Both the position numbers and the translations under genes were made by a program. Positions 38,301-49,100 of a stretch of 64,000 bases of DNA are shown here, piece after piece. How positions within the stretch are numbered: the stretch's first letter is position 1; each line of letters starts with the position of its first letter. The notes beneath the pieces are model-generated. The model saw nothing but the letters and a program-made list of their open reading frames with translations, did not search any database and was not told where the DNA came from. This DNA is from Marisa cornuarietis (Eukaryota; Mollusca; Gastropoda; Architaenioglossa; Ampullariidae), in NCBI GenBank assembly GCA_004794655.1, contig SMMW01000622.1, positions 3,471,501 to 3,535,500 on the forward strand. The letters run 5' to 3'.

Positions 38301-40235
38301 CAAACCCATAAATTGAGGTGTATTTCCAAAGGGCCTGTGGAGTGCTGCATAAAAAATTTATGAAGTTAAATGGTGTAGATAAGACTAGAAGGACGAAACT
38401 GCAACATTATTTGGTTTTACAACAGAAATAATCAAAAGTAAAATTTCATGAACAGAAACCCAGGAGAGAAATGTTTAATTTTTTGGATACAGATGGCATG
38501 TTTTCTAGGTGATAATCTTGGAGAACAGCAATAAGGGTTGAACCACAAACTGGTTTGAGATTGTACTTGCAGACTCTGTCAGGACATTAATAAACAGCTG
38601 CGATTTACCCGAGACCTTAATATCAGTCATAGCTTTAAACTTAAGACCACGACTGAAGGTGGCATTCTGTAAAATTACTGGTAGGAAGTATTTGTGGTAG
38701 CGGTCTCTGTGAGGTGTCTGTGAGGCGCTTTGATGAGGTATTTGACCCCGATTGACCTGCCGGTCATCCGCAATAGTAACCGAGCGTGTCGAGATTATTC
38801 TAGCGGGTGTGTGAGCAGGTGTGTGGCCGATGCAAACCTTAGTGTTGGAATGTTCAGTGCGAGAGTGCACATGCATGACGAGTAGATGCTAGATGTTTCT
38901 AGATATGTTTGTGCTTTGTATATAAACAGGTGGGAATGAATGTTTTAGTAGGGAGGTGAGTGAGAGCAAGGTAGAGAGATTTTGATCGCCGTTAGTTTGA
39001 AGTGTCAGGCCTGTGTTGCCTTAGTTCGTGTAGGCCTGAGTCGCCTTTAGCCAGCATGTTTCGCTGTAGTCAGTTGTTGTGTCAGGTGCGTGTGTCACCA
39101 TTTGAGTAGCAGGAGTCGCTGCTAGAATAGTCTTCAGAGTGAGCTATTGTGAATTGCGTTGTCGGTGTGTGTTGCTGATTTGTCATAGTGAAACTTACTG
39201 TACAAACGTGTGAATTAAGTATTTGGTAGAAAATATCTTGACTGCAAAGACTCTGTTTCTTGGAGAGGCTGGCACCGCAGATTAAGGACCCATAACGAGC
39301 CACTGACAATGACATAGGTGCATGGGACTTATGCTACATCGCTCAATTTAATTACAGACATTTCGACGTCAACACGTTCCATCCGTAAAAGTATATGTTA
39401 CTTCTCATTGGCTATGTGGGACTTTAACAATATAAACAACAGCAGGTAGAGAAATGTGTGGACAGGGGACTTACTCTGTTTTTGTTGAGCGAGAGTGTTT
39501 CAAGGCTCTCAATATGAGGAAACATGGTGTCATCTCCAATCTCATTGTTGTCAAGAACAAGGGTCTTCAGTTGTGTGAACTTTTCTAGACCATTCAACTG
39601 CCTGGAAATAAACAAAGTAATTTAAAGTATTTTCCCATCTCACGAGAAAATACAGATCTTTCAAAATTTAAAGAAATCCCAGGACCCACATTTCTGATGT
39701 CCACTTTTAAAAAAGGTTGTTTATGACTGATTAGTTGATTACTGACTAATTTTTAAACATGATCAATCTTATAAATAAATCTTATAAATAAACATGTCCT
39801 TATATGCAAAAGAAAAAGAAAAGTGAGAAGGAAGAAAAATGACAAAACAACAAGATTACTAAATTAACTGAGCAGTGGGAATTCAAGAGAACTAATGTAA
39901 ATAACTGAGAGAGAGAAGGGGGAATGAGAATGTATATGCATGCATTTATGACACTATAAAGTATAACTTTTGAATGCTAAAACTTTTATACATGTACATT
40001 ATATATACATATATATATCCATCAATATTTTTATCAATTTTAAAATAATTTCCAATACATTAAAAATGTATATCTGCATTATACATTTATGTATCCATAA
40101 GTCTGTGTATTTAAAAATGAAAATATAGCTAGCTTAGTAATTTACAGGATTTATAATAACAAAGATATAATCGTGCTTACAATTTGCCATTTTTAGACTA
40201 TCATAAGCTCATCATCATTACAGCCAAATATTAAT

Positions 40236-40273
<38 letters not shown>

Positions 40274-41095
40274 TAAATGTTTTATGTCATGAAAAAATCC
40301 ATTGCCAACAGATTTTACATAATTTGAAGCATGTCTGGATGAGGCAATCCAGTAATATAATATCAAAATATACTACCAAATCCTGTTGAAACTGAGGTCT
40401 AGGTGCACAGTCTGGTCAGTATATTCTTGGATTAAATGGATAGGAATTTCATTTGCATTATGGCCTATGTAAGACAGCTGCAATAAAATTAAAGTCAATA
40501 TTATAAATATGTTCACTAGTATAATACAACTATTTGTAAAACAAGCAGCAACAACAACAGCACAAAAACATGAATTCTTGTTATTAAGAAATAAATATTT
40601 AATCTGTGTGGAGCATATACTACCGTTTAGTATGATGATTTATGTAGTATATTTTCCACTTAAGTTCTATGTTCTACTAGAGCTATTTTATTACTGATTT
40701 GTATACTCCTGTATATGTCTGCTTAACAACAGTATCAAGGTCTAAACTGGGAACATTTGTGGAGATGAGGATGGACTTGTTGTAATTATAGCTGAAATGA
40801 AGGCGCACTGCCTCCACAAAAAAAATCAAGACCATATAAATATAGCCATTACGCACAAATTTATATGCATTCACAATGTGGCAAAAACTTGATCATGTCC
40901 TGTGCATGAGACAGCCACAGAGGCTGAGAGGGCACGATGACTACGAAACAGATAGAAAGGTGCCAATTCTGATTAAATCAGCTTACTAGCTCTTACCTGG
41001 CCTTCTGAAAACACAGGTCGCAGTCGTGATGTCTCGCCTGTGTCTTCGTAACTTTGTGTTGGCTCCCCCATTTTCTCATCACATGACAGGCTCAT
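30594..41095 (-). CDS. LRMDA: Leucine-rich melanocyte differentiation-associated protein-like, 253 aa
   Basis: Seven exons on the minus strand: 41095-40997, 40477-40377, 39601-39475, 38297-38158, 36577-36445, 35021-34940, 30673-30594 (stop TGA). They sum to 762 nt and every junction keeps the frame. Leucine-rich repeats: 'VHLDLSFNRI' (exon 2), 'LKTLVLDNNEIGDD' and 'LETLSLNKNR' (exon 3), 'LTYLSLLGNTACPN' (exon 4). The LRR cap 'DEEDYQRYRYYVLFHLPKLK' followed by 'FLDASAV' spans exons 4-5. The C-terminal 'GKNSEGNRFI' matches my recollection of the LRMDA C-terminus. In humans LRMDA (C10orf11) acts in melanocyte differentiation and melanosome maturation and is mutated in oculocutaneous albinism type 7. 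The start chosen is the upstream of two in-frame ATGs (41095; the other is 41071). Introns total about 9.7 kb and are repeat-rich. Confidence 0.88.
32722..32962 (+). mobile_element. tRNA-derived SINE, 5'-degraded
   Basis: A clear B-box 'ggttcgataccc' (32746-32757) is followed by a body with 'gcacgtcccttgcaaaaaaa' and a pyrimidine-rich 'cctttacctttacttt' tail. The A-box side is too degraded to place. It lies in the last intron of the LRMDA-like gene. Confidence 0.5.
35368..35394. repeat. (CA)n microsatellite
   Basis: Uninterrupted CA run in an intron of the LRMDA-like gene. A shorter TA/CA run lies at 35284-35307. Confidence 0.95.
35440..36180 (-). repeat. Nested LINE/SINE 3' tails in LRMDA intron
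   Basis: Two blocks begin with ATAATA-type repeats followed by 'gcacatttatatagcaccct...aaagtgttttacag' (35444-35510) and 'gcacttgtatagtgtgcttc...agagcactgcacag' (35522-35576). Read on the minus strand these end as 'gtgctatataaatgtgctta' plus (TTA)n, like L2-type tails. A further (AAT)n lies at about 36161-36173. I found no coding residue. Confidence 0.4.
38700..39315 (+). other. Promoter- or solo-LTR-like block in LRMDA intron
   Basis: A GT-rich, less AT-rich block containing 'gtatataaac' (about 38918-38927) with no coding potential. It differs in composition from the flanking intron and has the layout of an LTR (TATA box in the middle, starts TGTGAGG, ends CTGACA). No target-site duplication was found, so this stays a weak call. 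Confidence 0.25.
40239..40274. repeat. (TCAA)n microsatellite
   Basis: About nine TCAA units in an intron of the LRMDA-like gene. Confidence 0.9.
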
Positions 41096-41106
41096 TTGTC
41101 ATGTGA
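41079..41106. promoter_or_regulatory. Inverted pair of MITF/TFE-type E-boxes at the LRMDA-like start
   Basis: TCACATGAC (41079-41087) and GTCATGTGA (41098-41106) are exact reverse complements 10 bp apart. Each contains the TCATGTGA/TCACATGA core bound by the MITF/TFE family of bHLH-Zip factors. They flank the start codon (41095-41093). Confidence 0.4.
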
Positions 41107-41452
41107 CTCTCTGCTTACTGTGCGTCAAGATTTCGTCTAAAAAAAATATATGCAACGACTAATAATTTAATGTATGACACATAATTGATAGATTAAGGTG
41201 TTAAAGTTATTGTCTGTGTGGGTAAATATAGCTACTTCATGTGACCAGATATGAACGAAATTTGTAATTAGGTAGCAGCGTCGAGTGTTCAGCGCAGTAT
41301 ATGTCATCACAGACTGTAACGCTTCCATCAACGACTTACTGTATCACATAAAATCAAATAATATGGTGGTGTAAACAAAGCTGTGCTTCTAATCGTATAA
41401 AATAATATTGTGATCAGTGACTACATAATAATGATAATGAACAGACTAACAG

Positions 41453-41598
41453 CAGTGGCGTAGGAAGATGCTCTGCTTTGGGGGGGGGGGAAGGGCAAGC
41501 TCCATGCTGACAATGAATAACGTTCACATTCTTGCATTCCCAGCATCTTTTTTTTGGGGGGGGGGGCGGCTGCCCCCCCCCCTGTTCCTACGCCACTG
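41453..41598. mobile_element. MITE with CAGTGGCGTAGGAA ends, copy 1
   Basis: Perfect 14-bp terminal inverted repeats ('cagtggcgtaggaa' / 'ttcctacgccactg'). Both flanks carry AACAG next to the ends, a possible 5-bp duplication. The interior has facing G-runs and C-runs (G10 at 41480-41489, G9 then C10 near 41559-41582). It is closely similar to the copy at 57797-57935. Confidence 0.7.
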
Positions 41599-44500
41599 AA
41601 CAGTGGAGGACTTTGCAAGAGGCTATATATAAGCGTTGGTCTCGGCAGACAGCAGTTCACCCACAATCATAGAAGTCCGTGAGTCCACCTATATACATTC
41701 GTGATGTCATCATACTTCCCTGTCTGCATTCACTGATATGCGAACATCAAAGAGTGTACTATAGTATAAGAGCTGTTCATTATCATGTAGTCACTGATCA
41801 TAATATTATTGATGCTGCATTTGACTGTACGTACTAATAAGCAAAATCAGTGACAGCGTGTAGAACAGATAAAATTTAGACGTGTTACACAAACCGTCAG
41901 TAACTGAAATCCAAAACAGCTCCCCCCCCCAGCACATTTATAGCGTTCTTCTCCTGTGTTCAGCATGCTATTACACTATACTCTGAACATATGCTTGGGA
42001 TGAAAATTTAATGTGTTTGTAAATTACTATTAAACATACTTGATCATCATTTATCAGCTCTGTTTGAAATATCTAAATAAGCGGCTGCATTTTCCTGTCC
42101 ATTTTATCATATTTTGATATTGTAGGATTGTATTTTTTTTACATGTAACGAAGTTGTAATTACTCTCACCAAAACAGTATCAAACTTTACATATTTCATC
42201 AACACATTCCACATTATTTTTTTTCGTTTCATCTAGTTCAAAGCATTTAGAGACCAAACTCAGTCTTATGAGCAACAGCTTATGTGAAAGATGTCCAGTT
42301 GCTGTCATAGGGTCACTGATTCTAGATGTCAAGTTTCAAGCCTGCATAAAGAATGCAAACAATGTTTCATGCACTTTTCTTTATGTATACATATTGTAGA
42401 GCACTCTGACAGTCATTTAGGTCTTGCTCAACTGGCATATGAGGGAAGAAGACAACAAATACGAAAGATCTCTACAAACTGTTTTACTCATTGAAAAAGA
42501 TGTTTCAACAAAACCCTCACCAGAGCCAGGTACAGGCTGTAATAAAAGTTTTTGTAAACAAATGGTGTCAAAATACCTTCAGTAATGAAGCTTGAGTTAC
42601 AAGAAAGTATAAATTTATTGTACAATGATATATCAGGCCAGGTTCAAAGCAATAAATGGAAACACTATATCAGCAAAACATGAAAGAAAAGGACTGTTCA
42701 GTTTGTTTATTACAGTCATCAAGTGTTTGTTACAGTTATCAAGCCAAATGTTCATTGACACAAATAGTTAATTATACAGTATGGCTAAAACAGTACATTG
42801 CAGTTATCAAGTAACAGAAAACAACAGAGCCAAGAAGCTCAAGCTAAAAGGAGCTAAAAGCTGTTCACTTCTCAGATCTTTTATGCACTGCCAAAGATAT
42901 AAAACATCCTTCAAAAACATCTTTCAAAATGTGTTTTGATTTTATGGAATGATGTTCATTGGCAAACGATTTTGGAAAAAACGTCAAAATATGTTGTTTT
43001 TTTTTAAATTTGGAATGACTAAGGTTTTATCACAGTCAATTCAACACAACCATTTTACTGCCATCACAGAAATAGATCATTGGCATTTCAATTTTGAATG
43101 ATACCCTTGGCTCAGATAAATAAGTGTACTCATTGCAGTGGCAAAGAGTTCCCCCTCCTTCAAATAAAAGAAAGGGTGTTAAAATGTTACTTCAACATTT
43201 TGTCCAGCATGAATTCTTGTTCAGGATGCCATTCTTTCAAGAATTACATTTTAAGTACCATTGTTATCAGTAAAAGACTAAAAATCCCTGCATGAAAATT
43301 TCAATAAAACGATGACCTCTACATGCAAGACTTTTTCTAATGACTAAGACATAAATTGGAAAACATTTACAGCATATTTTTTACATAATCTAGATAATGA
43401 GCATGAGTTGATACTGAAGCTAACAGCTTTGATTCATATAATTTTCACAATAAAAACCTGCAAAATGATCAGTGCATAAAGGATCTATACTCAATAATAT
43501 AAATGCAAGAAATGAAAGCAAGTCTGTTAAAAAAAAAATCTTCAAAAAAGATCAAGTAAAAGTCCTGAGCTCTAGTGGCAGTCAACTATAATGGATTCAC
43601 CCTGTTCAAAGACTGGCAGTTGGCAAGCAGAGCTCAACTATCTCTTACTAAAGCCCTGAATGTTCCCTGGTAAATCACATATCTGTCTATGACAAGGTAA
43701 ACAGATGGAGTTTTCCAGTCACTGGCCTGCGAAGCTTCAAACCTACAACCTGTTCCAAATCGACCAGGAAAACAACTACCACCCCCTTCCCCCACCAAAA
43801 AATACACATATATTGCTTGATCTGCCACTTCTCTATAATGCACAATGTTGTCTACAGCTACGGTGACCAAAAGACTAGCAACACAATTACAGTAATAATG
43901 CTGATGGAATAATGCTTATTATCTGCTGTAATGCAAAACAGCATGAAACCATATGTTTGTGCATGTATGTGTGAAAAGGATCTATGGACAATTTTTTACC
44001 TACCTGTGTGTATTATCTTTATTATTTTACTTTTTTGTGTGTCTGCTTGTGTGTTTATCTGATAGAAGCATCTGGATTTTAAAAAAATGTATGTGTGTGT
44101 GAGAAAGGCAGAGACAGTTGGTGCATGGAATGTTTTTCACTTTGTAGTAAGGTGTAAGTTGGCTATGTTAAGTGCAGTAAGTCTGGCTTTCGGTGGGCTT
44201 ACTTACACCACTGATGTGCTAACATGGCACACTGGAAAATCTGTCGTTACTAGAAGTTATTAGCCTTTATATGTGTTAAACTATTTCATCTTTTCAAATG
44301 TACTTTGTGGTGAGGTGGGATGCCGATGTTTTAAAGTTCCCTGAAAGTTTTGTGTGGCAGTCATCAGATTTATTATATATCTTATCATCTCACTCATTCT
44401 GGATAACCTTTCGTTCCCTTTAGGATGATTTAAATGGAATAAAAGTAAATTTACATCTGGAATTTTTTTTAAACACATACCAAGTTTTCATTGCCATCCT

Positions 44501-44674
44501 ACTTGAAATTGTCATTTTGTGTAAGCTGATGTGTGGATTTTCGTAAAATACAAGACCTATTGCTTAATGGTAAAAACATTTCTACCTAATTCTATAGTAA
44601 ACATTCATTTTAAATGAATATTTATATTTATATTTTTGTGACAGATGGTTAAATTTCTGTCTTTTTGTTTCTAA

Positions 44675-45348
44675 CCCTACCAGACTGCTGTACCGGTTTT
44701 CCGGTAATTTCGGAAACTGCCGCTAGACTGCTGGCACTTTGCCTAGTACATGAAAAAAATGCGTCACATACTTAAAATAACCAACCAATCGCTACAAACC
44801 TCGTGGTTACTCATTGCAAATGGCTGCGTTCATGTGTATGAATTGAGTTTGTGTTTTTCGAAGTGAAAAAATTTGGAAAATTCACAATGAAACGATCGGC
44901 TGATCAACCAAGCAGGTCAATAGGAAAGCGAAGTAGGTCTAGTCTTCTCACAGTGCAACAGGTAATCGAAACTTTGTGTGATTCAAAGTCTAAGGAATCA
45001 GAATTTCACTAAGAATTCATTTCTAGTTCAAGTGACACAGACAGTGACAGCTCAAGTAATGAGAATCTTGAACCTCATCGATCGATAATAAAAGAAGAGT
45101 GTGTGTCGCTCAAACTGTGTGTGAAAATAGGCTAGTTCTGCTGGTTGGATTGGCATACAAAGGTAGAATTTTGGCGCTAGATGAAAGGTAGACCTATTTT
45201 CTACAATGTCTCCAAGTTTCATTTTATTCTAACCACTTGTTTGCTCATAACTAACATTTTCCTAACCGATGTTGGTTTTTTTCCTCTGTAACGCTCAGGA
45301 GTCCAGGTATAGGGGACAGTTAGGTTCAGGGTCTCAGGTCTGGTAGGG
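44675..45348 (+). mobile_element. piggyBac-type non-autonomous element with transposase remnant
   Basis: Terminal inverted repeats 'ccctaccagac' (44675-44685) and 'gtctggtaggg' (45338-45348) are flanked by CTAA on the left and TTAA on the right, fitting the TTAA target of piggyBac with one mutation. Inside, ATG at about 44887 opens a 42-codon frame beginning MKRSADQPSR and ending in a TAA. Just past that stop the sequence reads 'SSSSDTDSDSSSNEN', the acidic/Ser start typical of piggyBac transposases. The rest of the transposase, including the catalytic Asp residues, is absent. Confidence 0.7.
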
Positions 45349-46184
45349 TTAATAACCAAATGTGGAGACCTTAAGTTAACAGTTTGCCAGAAAGGGCAGG
45401 GATCACACTAAGTAAACACTGTGACCATTTTCTCGAATAAAGCAGATAGCATGATTATATCTTTGCTGATCTGATCACATACATTGTAACCAGGTGGGTA
45501 AGTCAACAAGACACATTAGATTCCTAATAACGCAGAAAGATGTTTCACGTCAATGGAAAACATCTGAAAGCTACTTGTATGGTTCATCCTTCAGAAGATC
45601 TTGGTATTTGCAAGCTCCTGTAACTGAGTAAATGTATGGTGTCCAGTAGGATGAATCACTTAAAAGCTATGATATACAAACCAGCTCACACTACACTGCA
45701 TGCCATGACTTAGGGTAGCCCATGACATCAAGTTTGCCTGCCGGTGAAAAGGAAAAGAATCACTGGTCATAAAATTCAGTCATAAATGTCAGATCAGATA
45801 TATGCATGGTGGAGACATTGTCAAAACCATCATTATGACAAACAGAATTCTAAAATATTTTCCTTTGTTTTTTATTTTAAATTCATCAGGATGAAGGACT
45901 AGTTGCATTTGCTACAGTGGAGTAGGTAGACATACAGAACATTTCTTATTACACAGAGATCAAAAAGAAATGAATCACTCCCCCAAAAACTTCTTGCTGA
46001 CCACTAGTGATTAAATACATAAAACCTCTTGTTATGTATCTCATATTCTACACAAAATAATATGCTATATAAATGAACTTGTGAATTCAGAACAATTTCT
46101 GAAATGCCTTCATCAATGAATTTTAAAAAAAGGGAAAGAAAGAAAATGGCAGTGAGGACTAACACTATGATTTTCCATTATTTT

Positions 46185-49100
46185 TCAAATATCTTTTCCA
46201 AATGAAGAAGATGAAAGAATTTGGTGATACTGACCGCAATGTGCATGGCCATATGTACGTGACCCAGGGATTTGGGATCCATTGGGTGTTACACACCAAC
46301 AGACCTGAGTCTCTTGTTCAGATCCCATGCACTGTTGCTTTTCAAAGTAGCCCTCTTGATCACAACTTGGTATATAGCTCACTGTCATAAGTCAAGAAAA
46401 GCGTCAAACTGCATGGTCCCAGTAAATTATTCCCATTGCAGTAGATATATCCAAATAATGCATACAACGTTTCTGTTATCTTGCATCAGTCTGCAGAGAA
46501 AATTAACCAGGATCTTTAAAATTTAACTTTTAAAGAGCTTTTGGCATCATCCTCTTTACTGTTACAAGTAGTTCTATTATTTGTAACAAGGAAAATTTAT
46601 TTTGCAAAAAACATTATTTTTTTATATTTTTAAAAAATGTCAGAACATGAAATCTGAAATCTTTGCAACAATTAAACTGCACTTGAAGGAAAAAAATACC
46701 TTCATTCTTAGTGGATTCGACCTCTTTCAGCTTCCTAAAACATGGGGATTCTTCGCCTGAAACAAAAGAATTCTTAACATCACAACTTGCACTGATTTGC
46801 AAAGGTGCATTTTTTTTATCCCATACTACAGAATAAGTTGTTAAATTGTGTATGGCACAGGTAAAATAAATTTACCATTTTCTTGAAAACAGCAACACCA
46901 TTCACTGCGGGACAGGAGCCCATCTGAGTTTTTGTCACATGACCAGAGGTATGGGTGGAGGCATGGTTCCCTGTCATTGCTGTCAACAATGGCCAGCTCT
47001 GTTTTGTTCAGATTGTGATTGTGGTCGCTATCAATCTGACGGAATTCCCACATCACAGACCTGAGACAGCTGCACTTCCCATCTGACAAAAGTAATTAAA
47101 AACAGTCTAGTTTGTCACGTTCATAGCAATGAGAGAATGAGTGAAAGCGTGTACTATATGTAATCATTAATCAAAATATGAATCATGATAAAATTATTAA
47201 AGAACATCACTCGGGAAAAAGAGACTTTCTAGAGCAATGTCTCAAAGAGTAATTATAAACACATGGTGGTTGTTGACCAGTGTCAATATATAATGACCTG
47301 GAACAATTTCAAGCCTGCTCACTCAAAGAAAATGCACTGCCAGTCAATCAGTGTAAATAATGATAACAATGATAATGAAGCACATGTACAGCACTATTTC
47401 TACTAAAGGTTAGTGTGCTTTACAGGTGTGATACATGCACCCCTCCATCCCCAACAAACATGCAAAAACAAACAAAAAAACACACACACCCAGCCACCCA
47501 CCCACAGTTACATAAATACATGACATTACTCAAACATATACATAACTGTACAGAGAAAACATAAATTTATGTGTTACATAAACACAACAAGCAAATGGAG
47601 GATTATTATTAAAGGAAAAGCTAGAAAAAAGAAACAAGTCTGAGATTTAAAATTGCACTGGGCAGTACTCAGTGCAACAAAACTGAAGGAATACTGTCAA
47701 AAGGAGACCACAAGGGAGTTTTTTCTACTACAGAATGGAGACAAAAGTTGGGATAGATAGTATCTAAAGATGATGACAGATATTGTGGAAAACAGCACTC
47801 AAAATGACTGTAGGTAAGAGTGGATCTTAACTTGAATATGACAGCGTACTGGAAGTCAGTACATGTCTTTGAGCAAGAGTATAATGAAGTTATGTTTTGG
47901 ACCATCTGCATGCAAGCGATGTTGTTTTGGAATGCCTACACAAACCAAACTGCAATAATCATTTTGGGAACACCACTATGGAAGACACAAGTCTAGCTGC
48001 AGCAGCCAGAGACAAAAGAGAAGGAACACAGGCAAATTTCCAGTTCGAAAAAGTATTCCCAAAATGTAAAAATACTGTTCCTAGCATTAAAAGCAACACC
48101 TTCAAATTAAGTTCTCCTAGGCTGTATAGGGAATGTGAATCACATAGCTTGTTTTGTTTGACATTTTTGAGACACTATTCTCTTTCCCATTGACATATAA
48201 AAAGTATTTTACAGTTTACCAGGATGTTTGTCACGAAGCTCCTTCTTCACTGAAAAATGATGATGCTTCTTGTGTTGATGTTTCTTGCCAGAATGATGAG
48301 CATTTTTGCCACGCAGAACATGGAACCATCCAGTCAGGCGTTGACGCATCTGATCCAAAGCACTGCTATCACACTTTGTCCCTGGTTACAAATGTCTTAG
48401 CTGTTAGAAAACTTTTTGAAAAATTTTAGAAAACTAACATCTAGATACCTTCTTTAAAATTACCTAGTTTTCTCAATCTTTATAAATGGTGATTTTGAAG
48501 AAGCAATGTTCTATTGTTACTTTTACAATAATGTGTCAAATGCTTTCCAGAAAATTTGCACAGCCTCGATTCTGATTAGGTGTTTTTCCAAATTTGTAAA
48601 TATTTTTCCTCTGCATTAAAAGAAACATCTTCAAATTATGAAAGGAGAATGTGGATTTCATAAACCTACAAAAGTACCATTTAACATTTTTGAAACACAA
48701 TATTTTGTTTCATTAAATGTAACTTGTTATTATATTTTTTCTGAATAAGTGAAGAAATAATAAGAATGGCTAAATATGCAACATTAAAACAATGAAAAAA
48801 CAGATGCAAGTCACTGTACCAGAACTAGGTGCATCCGCAACTGGCATATCTTCAGTTTTGTTGAATGGCATGTTGTTCAAAAGCAATCTCTTTCCATGCT
48901 GCTTAAAAAATACAGAAATATATATATATATATAAATTTGTGCCCATGTTGAAATCTGTTTCAACAAAGATGACTTTGACTCAAAAAGCAGACCTAAAAT
49001 AACCATCCAACTCTCTCCCTTCTCGTTCTGTGTCATATGGATAACAGTCATGTAAATCAAGAGTCACTTTTCCAAAGAGTTGCAAGGTTTCCAAGCAAAC

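Larger units (their letters stand above)
41107..46184. other. Intergenic region between LRMDA-like and testican-like genes
   Basis: It holds a MITE (41453-41598), the piggyBac remnant (44675-45348), and otherwise AT-rich sequence without supported genes. The right part is expected to hold the testican-like 3' UTR. Reading minus, a possible AATAAA lies at 45876-45871. Confidence 0.45.

Noticed and set aside
38505..38876. 123-codon minus-strand frame in an LRMDA intron
   Set aside because: No domain recognised; it overlaps the LTR-like block and has no splice continuity with the LRMDA exons.
43634..43870. Minus-strand frame as a 3' exon of the testican-like gene
   Set aside because: It shows neither the acidic composition nor the Cys pattern expected, and no splice acceptor in phase was found.
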